A stretch of 64,000 nt of DNA. Source: Amphiura filiformis (Eukaryota; Echinodermata; Ophiuroidea; Amphilepidida; Amphiuridae). Position 1 is the first letter of the stretch. Each line of letters opens with the position of its first letter. The translations under genes were made by a program, and so were the position numbers. Location: assembly GCF_039555335.1 (NCBI RefSeq), contig NC_092644.1, forward strand, positions 52,913,365-52,977,364, given 5' to 3'. Positions 46,014 through 57,894 of the stretch are shown in pieces. The notes below the pieces were generated by a model. That model worked only from the letters and a program-made list of their open reading frames with translations. It did not search any database and was not told the origin of the DNA.

Positions 46014-46437
46014 CTTTCAACAACGTAAAAGAAGCTAAAGATCGTATAATTCACATGATTATTTCATGAGGAATGTCAATTAATCATTGCCACTCGGCCT
46101 TACAAAAGCGTCGATGATTTCTCTGTTGATATCAGCAATAAAACCACAGAATAAAACTGCATGTTTAGCCGCTGCCTGAAAAATACTGAATTCAACTGGC
46201 AAAGTTTGCATATGCACATAGGTTCCCGGCATAGGTTCCAGGCGTGACGAATTTTACGCGTTCTCGCGTAACGCGTAGTCTCGCTGCGTTCAGATACGCT
46301 ACAGTAAAAGTGTGGATTCATCACGGATTAACAACGGTTGGCTGCTGTACAAAGGTATAGGAGGAGTTGTTGAAATCAATGTAAATGAATTGTTTCAGAT
46401 GTCCAATGTTTAATATTTATAATTACTTGTTACTCGA

Positions 46438-46549
46438 GAAATTGTACAAACTGCACTTGTGCCGAGATGTTGATGCATCGATTGCACTCCTTCGGGCTCA
46501 TCATGCATTAGACATTTCAGTACGTGTGCATTCATTTGTACAGTTCCAC
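46438..46549. repeat. Imperfect hairpin in the tandem repeat
   Basis: AATTGTACAAACTGCACTTG pairs loosely with GTGTGCATTCATTTGTACAGTT. The inner arms GATGTTGATGCAT and ATGCATTAGACATT also pair. Confidence 0.6.
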
Positions 46550-46800
46550 TTCCAACAAGTGATACATGTTTAAAACCTATAAATACAACCCTGTTTATAT
46601 TGGTAATGGTATTCCACAACCATTTTGGTTGGATACAACCATCCTAAGAAATCAATGTAAATGAAGTGATTTCAGGTTGCAATACTTAATATTTACTCGC
46701 AACTGAGTTTACAACCCTGTGGTATTGTACAACAGTACAACCATCTTGGTTGGATACAGCCATCTTTAAAAATCAATCAACAAAATTTTGTTGAAAATAG

Positions 46801-47332
46801 CCACTTGCACCTGTAGGGAAATTTTGCTGGAACATGTACATTTTGAAAGAAATGGCTAATTTTGCGCAGGGATATGCGAGAGTTTTGACATCACAGATAA
46901 GAACACCTCTTGTGCAAGCTTAGTTTCTACATGTAGGTTGTCAGATCATTTTTTGTGAGTGAAATAGCAGAGAGCTAGTACAGTACCTTGACTATAGAAA
47001 AAAAAAAACCTCTAGATATTTAGCTGGAATTTAGATCAAACTAAAGCAGGACTGTCAACAAATTTCCGATTGCTTGACATGAGATATTGTTGAACAGGGG
47101 CGCACCGGGACTGAAATATTGTTTGGCGACTAAAAAGTGTGCTGTAAAGTGTGCTGAGGCTTGTGGATCAACATCTAGGCGTTGTGCCTGTGCGTAGCGC
47201 ACTATCACTGCGCATATTTTACTGTTGGTGTGTGAGTGTGAGCATGATAGAAAGTGGGAGAAAGTATCTAAATGTGTAAAAATGTGTGAGACTCATGCAT
47301 GATGCCAAAAAGGTCATTGCATCTACCAAATC
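46801..47332. other. No recognisable feature
   Basis: No gene-like frame or repeat noticed. Confidence 0.4.
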
Positions 47333-47335
47333 TTA

Positions 47336-47566
47336 GGGCTCATATTGAAATTCCCTTACACAGGAAGGTGTGCGCCATCCTGCAGCTTTCCTGTGCTAGC
47401 CTTCTTTTGTTAAAATCCTGGGCAGGATGTATCACGGATGCATATAATCCATCCGTTTTATGACCGAGCTTTCCCGAGGCACGCGCTTTAATAAAATAGC
47501 GAGGGGAATCCTGCCTTCTTTCTGTGTGAAAACGTGGTACCCGGTAGGGTATTTCAATATGAGCCC
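47336..47566. mobile_element. 231-bp MITE, PIF/Harbinger-like
   Basis: GGGCTCATATTGAAATTCCC on the left is mirrored by GGGTATTTCAATATGAGCCC on the right, with TTA on both sides (47333-47335 and 47567-47569). GGGC-type ends plus a TTA duplication are the PIF/Harbinger pattern. Non-coding. Confidence 0.8.
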
Positions 47567-47569
47567 TTA

Positions 47570-48281
47570 TTATAATATTCTTAGGAAATACATTGCAGGA
47601 TGGTCAATGAGAAAAATATGATTCATTTTATGATATATCAAAAACTCTTCAACAATGAGAAAAATTTGGGGGATGATGCTGTTGATAGGGTTACAGACCT
47701 TTAATGATGAAATTTGGATGAAAATTATTTGGAATGAGTTCAAGTTCTATAAAGATTGCCTTTTTTTTTAACAGTCCAAAATTTTGTTGAAGTGCAATTA
47801 ACAACATTTTTGATGTAATTGCCTGTCATGATCGGCTGTGTTTAACCTCAGGGGGGGGGGGGAGTGATCGGTATGACTTGGAAATTAGCCCAATTTTGCC
47901 TCAATCTAGCCGAAATTCAGGGGAAATTGGTAAAATTACTTGGAAAGATTGCGAATAGGGGTGCAACTCGATTAGTCTTAAATTACAAGACTGGTCTACC
48001 CCAACCATAGCCCCTAACCGAAACTCTGTAAACGTGGACTGGACTCAAGTCTAGCAAGTTGCACCCTATTCGGTAATTGTACCAATTACTTGATGATTTG
48101 GGTTAAATTCTAAATTTTGTAAATTTTGGTACCAGTAGGCCTACATACTAAATACATACCGATGGGTCCAATTTTTTACAAATTTAGTACCGCACGGTAA
48201 TGCCTATTGATAGGTTCATTTTCAAATTCTCAGTGGCACATCCGTTCCAAAACCAAATACCCAAAGCTCCACCCCCCCCCC
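47570..48281. other. No recognisable feature
   Basis: A G run at about 47850 and AT-rich sequence only. Confidence 0.4.
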
Positions 48282-49565
48282 CGCGGTTCGGTTTTTGCCA
48301 TTACCAGTGGCAAAAACTGGCAAAAACCTGTTTTGCCAGTTTTTGCCTGGTTTCAACCGCAAAACTCACATCATGATATAGTCACTCAAATTAAGTCAAA
48401 TATTTTTAAAAAAATACCAGAAAACTCATATATACACACAACTTTTAATGAAAAACTTTTTAATCTGATATATGCCACATTTCGGTTAAATGCACTTAAG
48501 CAATGAAAATGCATGCCATTCATTTTTTAAAAGGGGTACTACATTTCTGGCCAATTTTGTGCCTATTTTTGCATTATTCTCAAAAACTATATAGCGCCTT
48601 GGTGACAAGTAAGATATGTAGGCTATATTGTAGGGGCAAGGACTACAACTACTGCACTGAAAATTCAGCAACTCAAGGCGAGTAGTTATTGATTTATTGA
48701 TCAAATATTGGTTTTCCCTCATTTTTGACTGTAACTCCACAACTGTTGCTTGTGTTGAGATAAAATTTGCAGTGCAGTAGTTGTAGTCCTTGCCCCAATA
48801 ATATCTTACTTGTCACCAATGCGCTATAATTTTTGAGAAAAATGCAAAAATAGGCACAAAATTGGGCAGGGTGTAGTACCCCTTAATATGTTCTTTTAGA
48901 ATAACAAAATCTGGCCTTGTAACACTCGGGTAGACATGATCACAAAATGTTCAAGTCTACAGGTTTTTTCACATGGAAATTATTTTGTTTAAAAAGGTGA
49001 TTATTTAACTTAAAAAAATGAGGGGTCGATCAACCATGTCTGTAGCTCAAATATTTGAAACAAAGTTATGAGCAAATGTCTGTTTTTAAGATTTTTCATT
49101 AAATCTGCGGCCATCATTGACAATGCCCTACAATGACTTACTGTACAATAAAGCAAGCAATGCATCATTTTTCACCACGGCAATCCGTTTTACACAAAGG
49201 CAATTTTATTTTATAAAATTTAACTATCACTGCATAGTGACTTCTGAATCAAAGATAAAGTACGTCAGCACTACGTCTCCAAGTTTCTGTTGTCCAAATT
49301 TCAAAATTTTGAATTTTACTATGGGGATTACACAGTTAAGCCATTTACTGTGGTCGCAACTCTTTGAACTTTTTGAGTTGAACGTCGCCCTCTATAATAA
49401 GCAATGTGGACATACCTACTCAGGAAACAATTTTTGTAACTTAATAATTTGTTTCGAGATTTTATAGTTTTTTTTGGCTTTAGCCATTTTTGGCAAGCGG
49501 TTATAACTGCGGTTAAAACCGTGGTTTTTTCCACCTACGCATACGGCAAAAACCTGCGAACCCTG
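48282..49565. mobile_element. hAT-like non-autonomous element, copy B
   Basis: The left end CGCGGTTCGGTTTTTGCCA and the right end GGCAAAAACCTGCGAACCCTG are inverted. Subterminal CAAAAACTGG and CGGTTAAAACCG words repeat near both ends. It aligns with copy A at 11.6 kb but is longer inside, and it carries the TTAA element 48527-48886. The 116-codon plus frame at 49117-49467 has no hAT motif. Confidence 0.7.
48527..48886. mobile_element. TTAA-flanked foldback MITE, family 2, nested
   Basis: TTAA stands at 48527-48530 and 48883-48886. The ends AAGGGGTACTACA and GTGTAGTACCCC, with GGGGCAAGGACTACAACTAC against GTAGTTGTAGTCCTTGCCCC, make it a sister of the 5541-5909 element. Confidence 0.88.
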
Positions 49566-50360
49566 CCCCCCTCCCGTGTCAAATAGCGTACAGCTGAGCT
49601 GACGAGCTGTTGAAACTTGAAAGCTGACAGCCAGGCCCGTACACAGGGGGGGTGCGACACTTGAAATTAATGATTAATGATTCTGTATATTCAGAACATG
49701 AATAGTACACTATACATGATAACACGTCACATGTCAATGTATTTATGCATGTGAGATTATGATTTATATGACAACGTCAACATACTTAAGCTTAATGATT
49801 AAGTTAATCATACTACTACCGGTACTACAAGGAAATACGTTGTCCAAGTATATAATCTGATAATTAATGGCGAGCGGTCAGATATTTTAAACCATATTAT
49901 GCATTATGTTTAGTTTACCATCTTTACTCAAACTTATACATTGTTAAGCTTACCTGTAAATTCACCTCATCATCATGCAGCATGATCGTACTTGTTACAA
50001 GGGTTGCCACATAAATTCGCGGGTCAGATAGTTGACAAGTCGCCCAATTTTCTACTAAACATTTTCAAAGATCGACTTTGGAAAATTAGTTTTTGTTGTT
50101 GTTGTTGTTGTTTTTGATTTCTATGGGAGAAAAACTACAGATACTGGAACACATAAACCAAAAGTGCAAAAAGACTGACCAATATTAAGGAAGAAGAAGA
50201 AGAAGAAGAAGGAAAATTTCAAAAGTCGCCCAAATTAGGCTTCTAAAATAAATGATGACGGATTATCAAACCCTGCCGATGCTTTATCAACAGCATATTT
50301 ATGCTCCTCATTAATATTCATTTCATTACGTCATCTCAGAACTGGTAATAAAATACAACA
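49566..50360. other. Non-coding with GTT and GAA microsatellites
   Basis: GTTGTTGTT at 50091-50111 and GAAGAAGAA at 50189-50213. GCCCGTACACAGGGGGG at about 49635 may be the end of a decayed element. No gene is seen. Confidence 0.5.
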
Positions 50361-53300
50361 ATAACTAGACTTAGCTGTGGTCTAAGACCACGAACACAGC
50401 CGTGTTGTGACCCCTTAATGACCTTTGACCCTAAAATATATGAAAACCCCATAGATATTGGCTAATGTCAATGTATGTGTGCACGTGGCATCACTTTTGC
50501 CATGTTATTTGTGGCAGAAGGAGCATTTTGAAGGTTTTTTGTCTCAGACCGGAAGTGACACCTTAATGACCTTTTGCCCCCAAATAAAAAAAATACCACG
50601 TATACACTGAGTAACATCAATTCATGTGTGAATGTACCGTCTCTGTGCTATATTTTTCTTGGCTGATAAAGTTTTTTGAAGTTATTTCGTTTTATACCGG
50701 AAGTGACCCCTTAATGACCTTTGACCCCAAATCTGTGTACACCCCATAGACACTGGGTAATAACAATGCATGTGTGCAAGTGGCATCACTGTCCTACGTA
50801 ATTTGTGGGAGAAGATGTATTTTAAAGGTATTTCGTTTTATACCGGAAATTACCCCTTAATGACCTTTGACCCCAAAGAAAAAAATACCATATATACATT
50901 GGGTAAACATAATTCATGTGTGAACATACCATCACTCTCCTATATTTTTCTTAGCTAATAGAAATTTTTTCAGATATTTCGTTTTATACCGGAAGTGACC
51001 CCTTAATGACCTTTGACCCCAAATCTGTGTACACCCCAGTGGGGCTAGGGTAATAACAATGCTTGTGTGCAAGTGGCGTCTCTGTCCAACGTAATTTGTG
51101 GAAGAAGATGCATTTTAAAGGTATTTCTTTTTATACCGGAAGTGACCCCTTAATGAGCTTTGACCCCAAATAAAAAAAAATACCACACATACATTGGGTG
51201 ACTGAAGATCATATGTGAACATACCGTTACTGTCCCATGTTTTACTTAGCTAATAAAATTTTTTGAAGGTTTTTCGTTTTATACCGGAAGTGACCCCTTA
51301 ATGACCTTTGACCCCAAATCTGTGTACACCACATAGACACTGGATAATAACAATTCATGTGTGCAAGTGGCGTCGCTGTCATACGTAAGTCGTGGGAGTA
51401 GATGCATTTTAGTTGAAATCACGTTTTTGACCCCTATGACCTCTGCGTGACCTTTAACCCCACAAGTTTCATGTGACATGTAGGGGCACGGTCAATGATC
51501 ATTGTGACCAAGTTAGGTCAAAATCGATGTAAGCGTGTGAGTGCTAGAGCAAATGTAATGGTTGACAGAAGAAGAAGAAAGAACTAGACTTAGCTGTGGT
51601 CTAAGACCACGAACACAGCCGTGTTGTGACCCCTTACTGACCTTTGACAACAAAATATATGAAAACCCCATAGGCATTGGCTAATGTCAATGTATGCGTG
51701 CACGTGGCATTACTTTGCCATGTTATTTGTGGCAGAAGGACATTTTGAATGTTTTTCGTCTCAGACCGGAAGTGACCCTTTAATGACCTTTGACCCCAAA
51801 TCTGTGTACACCCCATGGACACTGGGTAATAACAATGCATGTGTGTAAGTGGCATCACTGTCCTGCGTAATTTGTGGGAGAAGATGCATTTTCAAGGTAT
51901 TTCGTTTTATACCGGAAATGACCCCTTAATGACCTTTGACCCCAAATAAAAAATACCATATATACATTGGTTAAAAACAATTCATGTGTGAACATACCAT
52001 CACTGTCCTATGTTTTTCTTAGCTAATAAAAATTTTTGAAGATATTTCGATTTATACCGGAAGTGGCCCCTTAATGACCTTTGACCCCAAATCTGTGTAC
52101 ACCACATTGACACTGGGTAATAACAATGCATGTGCGCAAGTGGTGTCACTGTCCTACGTAATTTGTGGGAGAAGATGCATTTTAAAGGTATTTCGTTTTA
52201 TTCCGGAAGTGACCCCTTAATGACCTTTGACCCCAAACAAAAAAATACAACATATACATTGGGTAACTGCAACTCATATGTGAACATACCGTTACTGTCC
52301 TATGTTTTCATTAGCTAATAAAATAATTTGAAAGTATTTCGTTTTAGACCGGATGTGACCCTTTAATGACCATTGACCCCAAATCTGTGTACACCATATA
52401 GACACTGGATAATAACAATGGATGTGTGCAAGTGGCGTCACTGTCCTACGTAATTTGTAGGAGAAGATGTATTTTGAGTTGAAATCACGTTTTTGACCCC
52501 TATGACCCCTGCGTGACCTTTGACCCCACAAGTTTCATGTGACATGTAGGGGCACGGTCAATGATCATTGTGACCAAGTTAGGTCAAAATCGATGTAAGC
52601 ATGTGAGTGCTAGAGCAAATGTAATGGTTGACAGAAAGAAAGAAGAAGAACTAGACTTAGCTGTGGTCTAAGACCACGAACACAGCCGTGTTGTGACCCC
52701 TTACTGACCTTTGACCCCAAAATATATGAAAACCCCATAGGCATTGGCTAATGTCAATGTATGCGTGCACGTGGCATTACTTTGCCATGTTATTTGTGGC
52801 AGAAGGGACATTTTGAATGTTTTTCGTCTCAGACCGGAAGAAACCCTTTAATGAACTTTGACCCCAAATCTGTGTACACCCCATAGACACTGGGTAATAA
52901 CAATGCATGTGTGTAAGTGGCATCACTGTCCCGCGTAATTTGTGGGAGAAGATGCATTTTAAAGGTATTTCGTTTTATACCGGAAATGACCCATTAATGA
53001 CCTTTGACCCCAAATAAAAAATACCATATATACATTGGTTAAACACAATTCATGTGTGAACATACCATCACTGTCCTATGTTTTTCTTAGCTAATAAAAT
53101 TTTTTGAAGATATTTCGATTTATACCGGAAGTGGCCCTTAATGACCTTTGACCCCAAATCTGTGTACACCACATTGACACTGGGTAATAACAATGCATGT
53201 GTGCAAGTGGTGTTACTGTCCTACGTAATTTGTGGGAGAAGATGCATTTTAAAGGTATTTCGTTTTATTCCGGAAGTGACCCTTAATGACCTTTGACCCC

Positions 53301-56300
53301 AAACAAAAAAATACAACATATACATTGGGTAACTGCAACTCATATGTGAACATACCGTTACTGTCCTATGTTTTTCTTAGCTAATAAAATAATTTGAACG
53401 TATTTCGTTTTATACCGGAAGTAACCCTTTAATGACCTTTGACCCCAAATCTGTGTACACCATATAGACACTGGATAATAACAATGGATGTGTGCAAGTG
53501 GCGTCACTGTCCTACGTAATTTGTAGGAGAAGATGCATTTTGAGTTGAAATCATGTTTTTGACCCCTATGACCCCTGCGTGACCTTTGACCCCACAAGTT
53601 TCATGTGACATGTAGGGGCACGGTCAATGATCATTGTGACCAAGTTAGGTTAAAATCGATGTAAGCATGTGAGTGCTAGAGCAAATGTAATGGTTGACAG
53701 AAAGAAGAAAGAACTAGACTTAGCTGTGGTCTAAGACCACGAACACAGCCGTGTTGTTACCCCTTAATGACCTTTGACCCCAAAATATATGAAAATGCCC
53801 ATAGACGTTGGCTAATGTCAACGCATGTGTGCACGTGGCATCACTTTGCCATGTTACTTGTGGCAGAAGGGGCATTTTGAAGGTTTTTCGTCTCAGACCG
53901 GAAGTGACCCCTTAATGACATTTGAACCCAAATAAAAAAATAACACATATGAATTAGGTAACCACAATTAATGTGTAAACATACCGTTACTGTCCTATGT
54001 TTTTCTTAGCAAATAAAATTTTTGAAAGTTTTTCGTTTTATACCGGAAGTGACCCCTTAATGACCTTTGACCCCAAATCTGTGTACACCCCATAGACACT
54101 GGGTAATAACAATGCATGTGTACAAGTGGCGTCACTGTCCTACAGAATCTGTGGAAGATGATGCATTTTGAAGGTATTTCGTTTTGTGCCGGAAGTGACC
54201 CCTTAATGGGATTTGACCCCAAATAAAAAAAAAATACCACATATACATTGGGTGACTGCAGATCATGTGTGAACATACCGTTACTGTCACATGTTTTACT
54301 TAGCTAATAAAATTTTTGAAAGTATTTCGTTTTATACCGGAAGTGACACCTTAATGACATTTGACCCCAAATCTGTGTACACCCCATATACACTGGGTAA
54401 TAACAATGCATGTGTGCAAGTGGCGTCTCTGTCCCACATAATTTGTGGAAGAAGATGCATTTTAAAGGTATTTCTTTTTATACCGGAAGTGACCCCTTAA
54501 TGAACTTTGACCCCAAATAAAAAAAAAAATACCACATATACATTGTGTGACTGCAGATCATATGTGAACATACCGTTACTGTGCTATGTTTTACTTAGCT
54601 AATAAAAATTTTTGAAGCTTTTTCGTTTTACACCGGAAGTGACCCCTTAATGACCTTTGACCCCAAATCTGTGTACACCACATAGACACTGGGTAATTAC
54701 AATGCATGTGTGCAAGTGGCGTCACTGTCCTACGTAATTTGTAGGAGAAGATGCATTTTGAGTTGAAATCACGTTTTTGACCCCTGTGGCCCCTGTGTGA
54801 CCTTTGACCCCACGAGTTTCATGTGACATGTAGGGGCACGGTCAATGATCATTGTGACCAAGTTAGGTCAAAATCGATGTAAGCATGTGAGTGCTAGAGC
54901 AAATGTAATGGTTGACAGAAAGAAGAAAGAAAGAAGAACTAGACTTAGCTGTGGTCTAAGACCACGAACACAGCCGTGTTGTGACCCCTTAATCACCTTT
55001 GACCCCAAAATATATGAAAACCCGATAGACATTGGCTAATGTCAATGCACGTGTCCACGTGGCATCACTTTGCTATGCTTTTTGTGGCAGAAGGGGCATT
55101 TTGAAGGTATATCGTTTTATACCGGAAGTGACCCCTTACTGACCTTTGACCAGAAATGTGTGTACACCATATAGACACTGTGTTATAACAATGCATGCGT
55201 GCAAGTGGCGTCACTGTCCCCCGGCACTGTCCTACGTAATTTGTGGAAGAAGAAGCATTTTAAAGGTATTTCGTTTTATCCCGGAAGTGACCCCTTAATG
55301 ACCTTTGACCCCAAATAAAATAATACCACATATAAACTGGGTAACCACAATTCATGTGTGAACATACCGTTACTGTCCTATGTTTTTCTTAGCAAATAAA
55401 AATTTTTGAAGGTTTTTCGTTTTATACCGGAAGTGACCCCTTAATGACCTGTGACCCCAAATCTGTGTACACCCCATAGACACTGGGTAATAACAATGCA
55501 TGTGTGCCAGTGGCGTCTCTGTCCCACATAATCTGTGGAAGAAGATGCATTTTAAAGGTATTTCGTTTTATACCGGAAGTGACCCCTTAATGAGATTTGA
55601 CCCCAAATACAAAAATACCACATATACATTGGGTGACTGCAGATCATGTGTGAGCATACCGTTACTGTCCCATGTTTTACTTAGCTAATAAAAAATTTTG
55701 AAGGTATTTCGTTTTATACCGGAAGTGACCCCTTAATGACCTTTGACCCCGAATCTGTGTACACCCCATAGACACTGGGTAATAACAATGCATGTGTGCA
55801 AGTGGCGTCTCTGTCCCACATAATTTGTGGAAGAAGATGCATTTTAAAGGTATTTCTTTTTATACCGGAAGTGACCCCTTAATGAGCTTTGACCCCAAGT
55901 AAAAAAAAATACCACATATACATTGGGTGACTGCAGATCATATGTGAACATACCGTTACTGTGCTATGTTTTACTTAGCTAATAACATTTTTGAAGGTTT
56001 TTCGTTTTATACCGGAAGTGACCCTTAATGACCTTTGACCCCAAATCTGTGTACACCACATAGACACTGGGTAATAACAATGCATGTGTGCAAGTGGGGT
56101 CGCTGTCCTACGTAAGTTGTAGGAGAAGATGCATTTTTAGTTGAAATCACGTATTTGACCCCTGTGACCCCTGCGTGACCTTTGTCCCCACGAGTTTCAT
56201 GTGACATGTAGGGGCGTGGTCAATGATCATTGTGACCAAGTTAGGTCAAAATCGATGTAAGCATGTGAGTGCTAGAGCAAATGTAATGGTTGACAGAAAG

Positions 56301-57413
56301 AAGAAGAAGAAGAAGAAAGAACCTGTAAGAAAAAAGACACAGCCGTGACTAACGTCACGGCTGTGTAAGAAGAACCTGTAAGAAAAAAGACACAGCCGTG
56401 ACTAACGTCACGGCTGTGTAAAGAAGAAGAAGAACCTGTAAGAAAAAAGACACAGCCGTGACTAACGTCACGGCTGTGTAAAGAAAGAATTAGCTGTGGT
56501 CTAAGACCACGAACACAGCCGTGTTGTGACCCCTTAATGACCTTTGACCCCAAAATATATGAAAACGCCCATAGACATTGGCTAATGTCAACGCATGTGT
56601 GCACGTGGCATCACTTTGCCATGTTACTTGTGGCAGAAGGGGCATTTTGAAGGTGTCTCAGACCGGAAGTAACCCCTTAATGACATTTGACCCCAAATAA
56701 AAAAATACCACATATGAATTGGGTAACCACAATTCATGTGTGAACATACCGTTACTGTCCTATGTTTGTTCTTGGCAAATAACATTTTTTGAAGGTTTTT
56801 CGTTTTATACCGGAAGTGACCCCTTAATGACCTTTGACCCCAAATCTGTGTACACCCCATAGACACTGGGTAATAACAATGCATGTGTGCAAGTGGCGTC
56901 ACTGTCCTACAGAATCTGTGGAAGAAGATGCATTTTAAAGGTATTTCTTTTTATACCGGAAGTGACCCCTTAATGAGCTTTGACCCCAATTAAAGAAAAA
57001 TACCACATATACATTGGGCGACTGCAGATCATATGTGAACATACCGTTACTGTGCTAAATTTTACTTAGCTAATACAAATTTGTGAAGGTTTTTCGTTTT
57101 ATACCGGAAGTGACCCCTTAATAACCTTTGACCCCAAATCTGTGTACACCACATAGACACTGGGTAATAACAAGGCATGTGTGCAAGTGAGGCCGCTGTC
57201 CTACATAAGATGTGGGAGAAGATGCATTTTTAGTTGAAATCACGTTTTTGACCCCTATGACCTCTGCATGACCTTTGACCCCATGAGTTTCATGTGACAT
57301 GTAGGGGCACTGTCAATAATCATTGTGACCAAATTAGGTCAAAATCGATATAAGCATGTGAGTGCTAGAGCAAATGTAAAGGTTGACAGAAGAAAGAAGA
57401 AGAAGAAAGAAAG
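50361..57413 (+). repeat. Higher-order satellite: six super-units of about 0.9-1.5 kb made of ~145-bp monomers
   Basis: Super-units start with CTAGACTTAGCTGTGGTCTA at 50365, 51584, 52651, 53714 and 54939, and truncated at about 56490. Each ends with AATGGTTGACAGAA plus a GAA/GAAA run. Inside, two monomer types alternate: one with CCAAATCTGTGTACACC, one with ATACCACATATACATTGGG. Both begin around ATACCGGAAGTGACCCC, TTAATGACCTTTGACCCC. The several open frames over the array are repeat products. No transcript or protein can be supported. Confidence 0.93.
56321..56480 (+). repeat. Hairpin monomer cluster 1 (three copies)
   Basis: Each copy is ACCTGTAAGAAAAAAGAC plus the perfect hairpin ACACAGCCGTGAC-TAAC-GTCACGGCTGTGT. 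The copies look identical to each other and to cluster 2. They are separated by GAA-type spacers and sit exactly between two satellite super-units. Confidence 0.92.
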
Positions 57414-57570
57414 AACCTGTAAGAAAAAAGACACAGCCGTGACTAACGTCACGGCTGTGTAAGAACCTGTAAGAAAAAAGACACAGCCGTGACTAACGTC
57501 ACGGCTGTGTAAAGAAAGAAGAACCTGTAAGAAAAAAGACACAGCCGTGACTAACGTCACGGCTGTGTAA
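57414..57570 (+). repeat. Hairpin monomer cluster 2 (three copies)
   Basis: The same monomer as cluster 1, after the GAA run that ends the last super-unit. The array then stops and AT-rich sequence with AATAAA begins. Confidence 0.92.
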
Positions 57571-57599
57571 TAAAACTGTAATGAAATAGTTTATTGTAA

Positions 57600-57894
57600 A
57601 TAAATTAAGGGGGCTGGCATTTCCCTCGGAAGGGGTGGGTCCCAAATATACTGGGGGGTCATAGAATTTTAGACCAAAAATAAGGGGGGGTTATAATTTT
57701 TGAACACCCAAAAATAAATAGGGGGGGTTATAGAATTATTATTAAGGGCTGGTGACTCAAAATTTCTGCGCACAGACTTTAACTTCAAAATCATAATGTG
57801 CATACAACCTATAGCTATATGCAAAATTTTTACGCACTTCACGCGCCTTCTTTTACACTTTCTTCGCTCTTAACTTTTGGCGTGCTCCGGTCCT
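57600..57894. other. G-run-rich spacer
   Basis: GGGGGGTTATA-type words recur three times (57630-57740). Otherwise nothing is recognised. Confidence 0.4.

Larger units (their letters stand above)
45705..46800. repeat. About 145-bp tandem repeat broken by hairpin insertions
   Basis: Units contain GGTTGGATACAACCATCCT, AAATCAATGTAAATGAA and GAGTTTACAACCCTG, at 45705-45835, 46367-46437, 46573-46710 and 46711-46800. The array is interrupted twice, by a CpG-rich palindromic segment (45837-46366) and by a hairpin (46438-46549). Confidence 0.7.

Noticed and set aside
45850-46340. CpG island promoter
   Set aside because: The CpG-rich stretch is mostly the palindromic arms of hairpin elements, with no gene start beside it.
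49117-49467. 116-codon frame inside hAT-like copy B as a transposase piece
   Set aside because: No hAT dimerisation or BED-finger motif; absent from copy A.
50770-57560. Many short frames over the satellite, including LHSRDVSHGCVFFLTGS repeats
   Set aside because: They are translations of tandem repeats and of the hairpin monomer, and occur on both strands.
50361-57570. CRISPR array
   Set aside because: Repeats are long and diverged, there are no unique spacers of even length, and the genome is eukaryotic.
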